From assembly GCF_015686655.1 (NCBI RefSeq), contig NZ_JADPMP010000010.1, positions 1-64,000 of the forward strand: a DNA stretch of 64,000 nt, in the 5' to 3' direction. This DNA is from Pontibacter sp. FD36 (GTDB taxonomy: Bacteria; Bacteroidota; Bacteroidia; Cytophagales; Hymenobacteraceae). The notes under the pieces are model-generated. The model worked only from the letters and a program-made list of their open reading frames with translations. It had not been told where the DNA came from and ran no database searches. The stretch's first letter is position 1; every line of letters starts with the position of its first letter. Below, piece by piece: positions 60,932 to 64,000 of this stretch. The position numbers and the translations under genes are program-made.

Positions 60932-61594
60932 CTACCAATCAATCGGCTCTTTGCCTTGTGTCTTTAAGTACTCGTTGGCTTTGCTGAAGTGGCGGGTACC
61001 GAAGAAACCGCGGTCGGCGGCGAAAGGTGACGGATGGGCTGCTTTGAGTACCAGGTGTTTGCGTTCATCAATGAAAGCACCTTTCTTCTGGGCATAGGCC
61101 CCCCAAAGCATAAACACCACCCCTTCTTTCAGATCATTTACTTTGCGTACAACGGCATCGGTGAACTCTTCCCAGCCTTTTTTCTGGTGAGATCCCGCAT
61201 CGCCGGCACGCACTGTGAGGGTGGCGTTTAGTAATAAAACGCCCTGCTCGGCCCAACGCTCCAGATTACCGGTAGCTGGCAGGTCCTTGCCGAGGTCGCT
61301 TCTGATTTCTTTGAAGATGTTGACGAGCGAGGGCGGGATACGAATACCATCTTTCACCGAAAAAGCCAATCCATTCGCCTGATTAGGACCATGATAGGGG
61401 TCCTGCCCTAAAATAACTACTTTTACCTGATCGAAGGGACATCGCTCGAAAGCATTGAAAATCTGGTTACCGGGCGGGTAAACTTTTTGAGAGGTGTACT
61501 CGTCTTTAACAAAAGACACGAGGTCTTTGAAATAGGGTTTTTCAAATTCTTCTTGCAAGATATTTTGCCAGCTTTCTTCTATCTTTACGTTCAT
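60932..61594 (-). CDS. ung: Uracil-DNA glycosylase
   Basis: 220 residues of family 1. Water-activating Asp in GQDPYHGPNQANG (D65), Asn in LLLNATLTV, and the HPSPFA motif (His187 region) followed by the Leu-intercalation loop RGFFGTRHFSKAN. It removes uracil from DNA. Full length. Single minus-strand gene. Confidence 0.97.
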   Translation of the reverse strand: MNVKIEESWQNILQEEFEKPYFKDLVSFVKDEYTSQKVYPPGNQIFNAFERCPFDQVKVVILGQDPYHGPNQANGLAFSVKDGIRIPPSLVNIFKEIRSDLGKDLPATGNLERWAEQGVLLLNATLTVRAGDAGSHQKKGWEEFTDAVVRKVNDLKEGVVFMLWGAYAQKKGAFIDERKHLVLKAAHPSPFAADRGFFGTRHFSKANEYLKTQGKEPIDW

Positions 61595-61693
61595 GAGAGT
61601 CAGTAGGGGTATCGGGTTTGCTTGGTAACAGGTATCAGGGGCCCGGAAGGCAATACCTGAAACAGATTCTAATTATACAAAAAACTCTGTAAC

Positions 61694-62080
61694 ATGGATA
61701 CAAAAACTACAGAAGGAGTAAAAGTAACGGTTACGACCAACTACCTGCCCGATTACTCCAGTCCGGTACAGCAGCACTTCGTATTTGCTTACAAGATCAG
61801 TATAGAAAATAACAGTGAGTTCACAGTCAAGCTTTTACGCCGCCACTGGTACATACATGACGCTACTGGCACTATGCGTGAAGTGGAAGGCGAGGGTGTA
61901 GTAGGGCAGCAGCCTGTGCTGGAGCCCGGCGAGTCGCATGAGTACGTGTCAGGCTGCAACCTGAAGACAGGTATGGGCAAAATGCGCGGCACTTACCTAA
62001 TGGAGCGCATGGTCGACGGCAAACAGTTTCATGTGACCATACCTGAGTTTTCGCTTATCGTACCTTATAAGTTGAATTGA
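61694..62080 (+). CDS. apaG: ApaG protein
   Basis: 128 residues, the complete DUF525/ApaG beta-sandwich. GVKVTVTTNYLPDYSSPVQQHFVFAYKISIENNSEFTVKLLRRHWYIHDATG is the family start, and the GVVGQQPVLEPGESHEYVSGCNLKTGMGKMRGTYLM segment the conserved centre. ApaG has been linked to divalent metal tolerance in enterics, and related folds bind pyrophosphate. No partner gene adjacent. Confidence 0.94.
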   Translation: MDTKTTEGVKVTVTTNYLPDYSSPVQQHFVFAYKISIENNSEFTVKLLRRHWYIHDATGTMREVEGEGVVGQQPVLEPGESHEYVSGCNLKTGMGKMRGTYLMERMVDGKQFHVTIPEFSLIVPYKLN

Positions 62081-62241
62081 TTGCTGATGGTTAAATTGCT
62101 GAATTGTTAAATTATTTATACCTATTAATCGTAAATTCGGCTATACCTTTAAATTTGTAGTTTCTGCAGGATACATCAGATTCACTATTAGAACATCTTC
62201 CAGAAAACAACAATTTAACCATCAACAATTTAACAATTAAG
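62081..62241. repeat. Inverted pair of AT-rich octamer-type repeats
   Basis: The left block (62081-62115: TTGAATTG, ATTGCTGA, TGGTTAAA, TTGCTGAA, TTGTTAAA) and right block (62208-62241, the inverted AATTTAAC, CATCAACA, ATTTAACA words) bracket about 90 bp holding two TATACC motifs. The right block ends next to the start codon of the methyltransferase gene. The same words occur before hutG at 15722. Confidence 0.55.
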
Positions 62242-62243
62242 TT

Positions 62244-63029
62244 TTGCTTCCCTTCCACCTTGCGGCTAATTACCTGCTTTACCGCCTCAGGGCTTTTAAG
62301 CTGCACGGAGTCCACTCCCCTTTCGTATTTGATCTGTACCATCATGTGATCCGGCACGATGGGGACTACTATGCCTATCCGCTGATTGAAGATTTGCGTG
62401 CTTCGCTGCTGTTTGAGGATCGGACTATACCTGTCACCGATTTTGGAGCGGGGCCCAAGGCCGGACTGAAGAAAGACCGCAAAATCAGCTACATTGCCCG
62501 CACCTCAGCCAAACCAGCCAAATATGCCCAACTGCTTTTCCGGTTGGTAGCACATTTCAGGCCCGGTACCGTTTTCGACCTGGGCACCTCCCTCGGTCTC
62601 ACTAGCTCATACCTGGCGATGGGGAACAAACAGGCCAGCGTCTATACTTTTGAAGGATGCCCGTCGATAGCGGCAGAGGCAAAAGTAAATTTTGAAAAGC
62701 TGGGTTTGCGCCATGTGCAGCAGGTTATTGGCAACCTGGATGACACATTGCCACAGCAACTGCAGGAAGTGAAGCAGCTGGATTTTGTGTTCTTCGACGG
62801 GAATCACCGCTACGAACCCACCATGCGTTATTTCGAAGCCTGCCTGAGCAAGCACCACGAACACAGTGTGTTTGTAGTGGATGACCTCTATTGGTCAGCG
62901 GAGATGAAGCAAGCCTGGCAGGAGATCAAGAAGCACCCGCAGGTATGCCAAACGGTTGACCTGTTCTACATCGGACTTGTCTTCTTCCGCAGGACCCAGC
63001 CGAAAGAGCATTTCACGCTGCTGTATTAA
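62244..63029 (+). CDS. Class I SAM-dependent methyltransferase (O-methyltransferase-like)
   Basis: 261 residues from a TTG start at 62244; no ATG lies near. The N-terminal part (YLLYRLRAFKLHGVHSPFVFDLYHHVI) is typical of a Bacteroidota family. Motif I is TVFDLGTSLGLTSSYLAM, the following acidic strand is VYTFEGCPSIA, and DFVFFDGNHRYEPTMRYFE gives motifs II-III with a probable metal-binding Asp. The fold resembles caffeoyl-CoA-type O-methyltransferases; the substrate is unknown. The start codon follows an octamer repeat block. Confidence 0.8.
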   Translation: MLPFHLAANYLLYRLRAFKLHGVHSPFVFDLYHHVIRHDGDYYAYPLIEDLRASLLFEDRTIPVTDFGAGPKAGLKKDRKISYIARTSAKPAKYAQLLFRLVAHFRPGTVFDLGTSLGLTSSYLAMGNKQASVYTFEGCPSIAAEAKVNFEKLGLRHVQQVIGNLDDTLPQQLQEVKQLDFVFFDGNHRYEPTMRYFEACLSKHHEHSVFVVDDLYWSAEMKQAWQEIKKHPQVCQTVDLFYIGLVFFRRTQPKEHFTLLY

Positions 63030-63802
63030 TCGTTTTCCTTTACCACATGCGCCTGCCAGCCGCCGTATACGCCATTAAACTCCTCCGCCAGTTGCCAAAG
63101 CCCTAAGGTAGTGGTATGGATCTCTTCCTCGGTAACAGGCTGCACTCTCTCTATTACTATGCTATAGGGAACATCAGATTCATTTTGGTTTACCCCCTCC
63201 TGCACCAGGGTATAGCCGGCTTCTCCCACGGCACTTTTGAAAGCAGTTCTGTCTTCCTCCGTCGCGAAACTAACGAAGTGTGATACAGAACGGGGAATAT
63301 GATGCTCGTCACCCTGCTCTTCCATCATGCGCAGAATACGGCTGTTTCGGATGCTTTGCATATCAGCAGGCTCCGGAAACAGGAAGTCCAGGTATAGGCC
63401 CCAGTCGCTATCAAGTAGGTTATTCGCTGCAAAGGTATAATTCGGAAACTGCTGCATGACGTTGGTAGCAATCACCTCCGGCAAAGCTTCCTGTCCGCTG
63501 TAGAAGTAAAAGCTGCGTTTGCCGTCGTGCAGCAGTTTGCCTACAAAGGCTGCTTGCAGGGAGTTCTGAAACGCCTCCACCAGTGCTTCTTCTATTGCCT
63601 CGAGCTGCTCCCACTCAGCTTCGTCAGCCGGAAAACCATCGGCATCGGGCTGCTGCAGCGCCACGACAAGTTCAAAAGCGCGGTGCTGTTCAGGTATAGG
63701 AGCCAGGTTTTCAAAAGCCAGATCGACGCTCACGCAAGCAGGGCGATCATTGATATCGCAGAAATAAACTTCCCACTCGGGGGTATAGGCAGGTACGGTC
63801 AT
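63026..63802 (-). CDS. DUF695/RraB-like two-domain protein
   Basis: 258 residues. The N-terminal domain (about 1-130) resembles DUF695 (PEWEVYFCDINDRPACVSVDLAFE, KRSFYFYSGQEALPEV). The C-terminal one (about 150-255, beginning DEHHIPRSVSHFVSFATEEDRTAF) resembles a RraB/DUF1260-type domain (R-N-S-R-I-L...R-S-V-S-H-F-V-S-F-A-T, H-T-T-T-L-G-L-W-Q-L-A-E-E-F-N-G-V-Y-G-G-W). Both are of uncertain function; RraB in E. coli inhibits RNase E, which does not imply the same here. Cytosolic. Its end overlaps the end of the convergent methyltransferase gene by 4 bp. Confidence 0.8.
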   Translation of the reverse strand: MTVPAYTPEWEVYFCDINDRPACVSVDLAFENLAPIPEQHRAFELVVALQQPDADGFPADEAEWEQLEAIEEALVEAFQNSLQAAFVGKLLHDGKRSFYFYSGQEALPEVIATNVMQQFPNYTFAANNLLDSDWGLYLDFLFPEPADMQSIRNSRILRMMEEQGDEHHIPRSVSHFVSFATEEDRTAFKSAVGEAGYTLVQEGVNQNESDVPYSIVIERVQPVTEEEIHTTTLGLWQLAEEFNGVYGGWQAHVVKEND

Positions 63803-63822
63803 AGGTATAATCTGAAAGAAAT

Positions 63823-63856
63823 AAGGAGAGCATCAACCACGGTCAATGCTCTCCTT
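63823..63856 (-). terminator. Terminator after kdsA
   Basis: aaggagagcat (63823-63833) pairs with atgctctcctt (63846-63856); 11 perfect pairs. Confidence 0.75.
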
Positions 63857-63875
63857 TGATACGTTAAAAGGCTGC

Positions 63876-64000
63876 TTAGCGAATAGCCTGGCGAATACGC
63901 ACTAATTTCTGGAGCATGCCTTCGAGCTGGTCAAGTGGCAGCATATTGGCTCCGTCCGATTTCGCTATCGATGGCTGCGGGTGCGTTTCGATGAACAGAC
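63876..64000 (-). CDS. kdsA: 3-Deoxy-8-phosphooctulonate synthase, C-terminal part
   Basis: A partial gene that runs out of the window; the last 41 residues end with the TAA at 63876-63878. The segment FIETHPQPSIAKSDGANMLPL followed by a helix (LEGMLQKLVRIRQAIR) is the conserved C-terminal end of KDO-8-phosphate synthase, including the metal-region H-P and the S-D-G-(A/P)-N motif. The enzyme joins arabinose-5-phosphate and PEP for lipopolysaccharide. It is too short to judge the rest. Confidence 0.85.
   Translation of the reverse strand, partial: LFIETHPQPSIAKSDGANMLPLDQLEGMLQKLVRIRQAIR

Overview
The window is chromosomal DNA from a Bacteroidota member, most likely order Cytophagales, family Hymenobacteraceae (Pontibacter-like; the genus is an inference). 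Support: Bacteroidota-type -7 promoter boxes (TAnnTTTG), a gliding/T9SS type B C-terminal sorting domain, CarboxypepD_reg modules, DUF5117-type zinc metalloproteases, the parA-parB-DUF5683-dapB-lepB gene order, and menaquinone genes. GC content is about 50-55 % except in a few AT-rich accessory genes. No rRNA, tRNA or CRISPR array was seen.

Layout. 1-2640: accessory region of small unrelated + strand genes (lipoprotein, TonB-C-like protein, mini ABC transporter), each followed at once by an imperfect inverted repeat resembling an integron attC site. 2650-4981: Crp/Fnr regulator, membrane protein, DUF1801 protein, maltose acetyltransferase. 5078-7523 (-): pyruvate dehydrogenase E2 and a histidine phosphatase. 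7590-13245 (+): menaquinone genes (hotdog thioesterase, menF, menD, a DoxX protein, menE). 13294-14666: secreted beta-propeller lipoprotein and a small secreted protein. 14747-18932 (-): histidine degradation genes hutU-hutI-hutG, without hutH. 19054-24321: methyltransferase, then a VWA-domain protein divergent from a sigma factor/anti-sigma pair and an HD hydrolase. 24377-24486: REP/MITE-like inverted repeat. 24533-27198 (-): alcohol dehydrogenase, SMP-30 lactonase, cytochrome c lipoprotein. 27390-32501: zinc metalloprotease, two small proteins, and a T9SS-sorted surface protein. 32726-41262: BrnQ, a degenerate RluF-like pseudouridine synthase, pirin, DJ-1/PfpI protein, CysM, DinB and a TPR protein. 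41575-47751: second metalloprotease, pyrG, yidC. 47855-51063: two lipoproteins and two YsnF-type stress proteins. 51380-56296: UPF0173 hydrolase, parA, parB, DUF5683 protein, dapB, lepB. 56350-58860: AT-rich small membrane protein gene followed by an attC-like hairpin split by a group IIC intron. 58860-64000: methyltransferase, DUF2200 protein, lipoprotein, ung, apaG, methyltransferase, DUF695 protein and the 3' end of kdsA.

Most noteworthy: (i) the group IIC intron inserted in an attC-like hairpin, with similar attC-like sites at the other end of the window, although no integron integrase is present; (ii) a short motif, GGTATA/TATACC, about five-fold over-represented on both strands and absent from the intron; (iii) degenerate octamer-period repeats arranged as inverted pairs in front of several genes; (iv) an RluF-family protein whose catalytic motif is eroded and which carries a long Gly/Ser/Arg tail; (v) a 20-bp perfect inverted repeat across the menF stop codon; (vi) a two-member REP-like repeat family.
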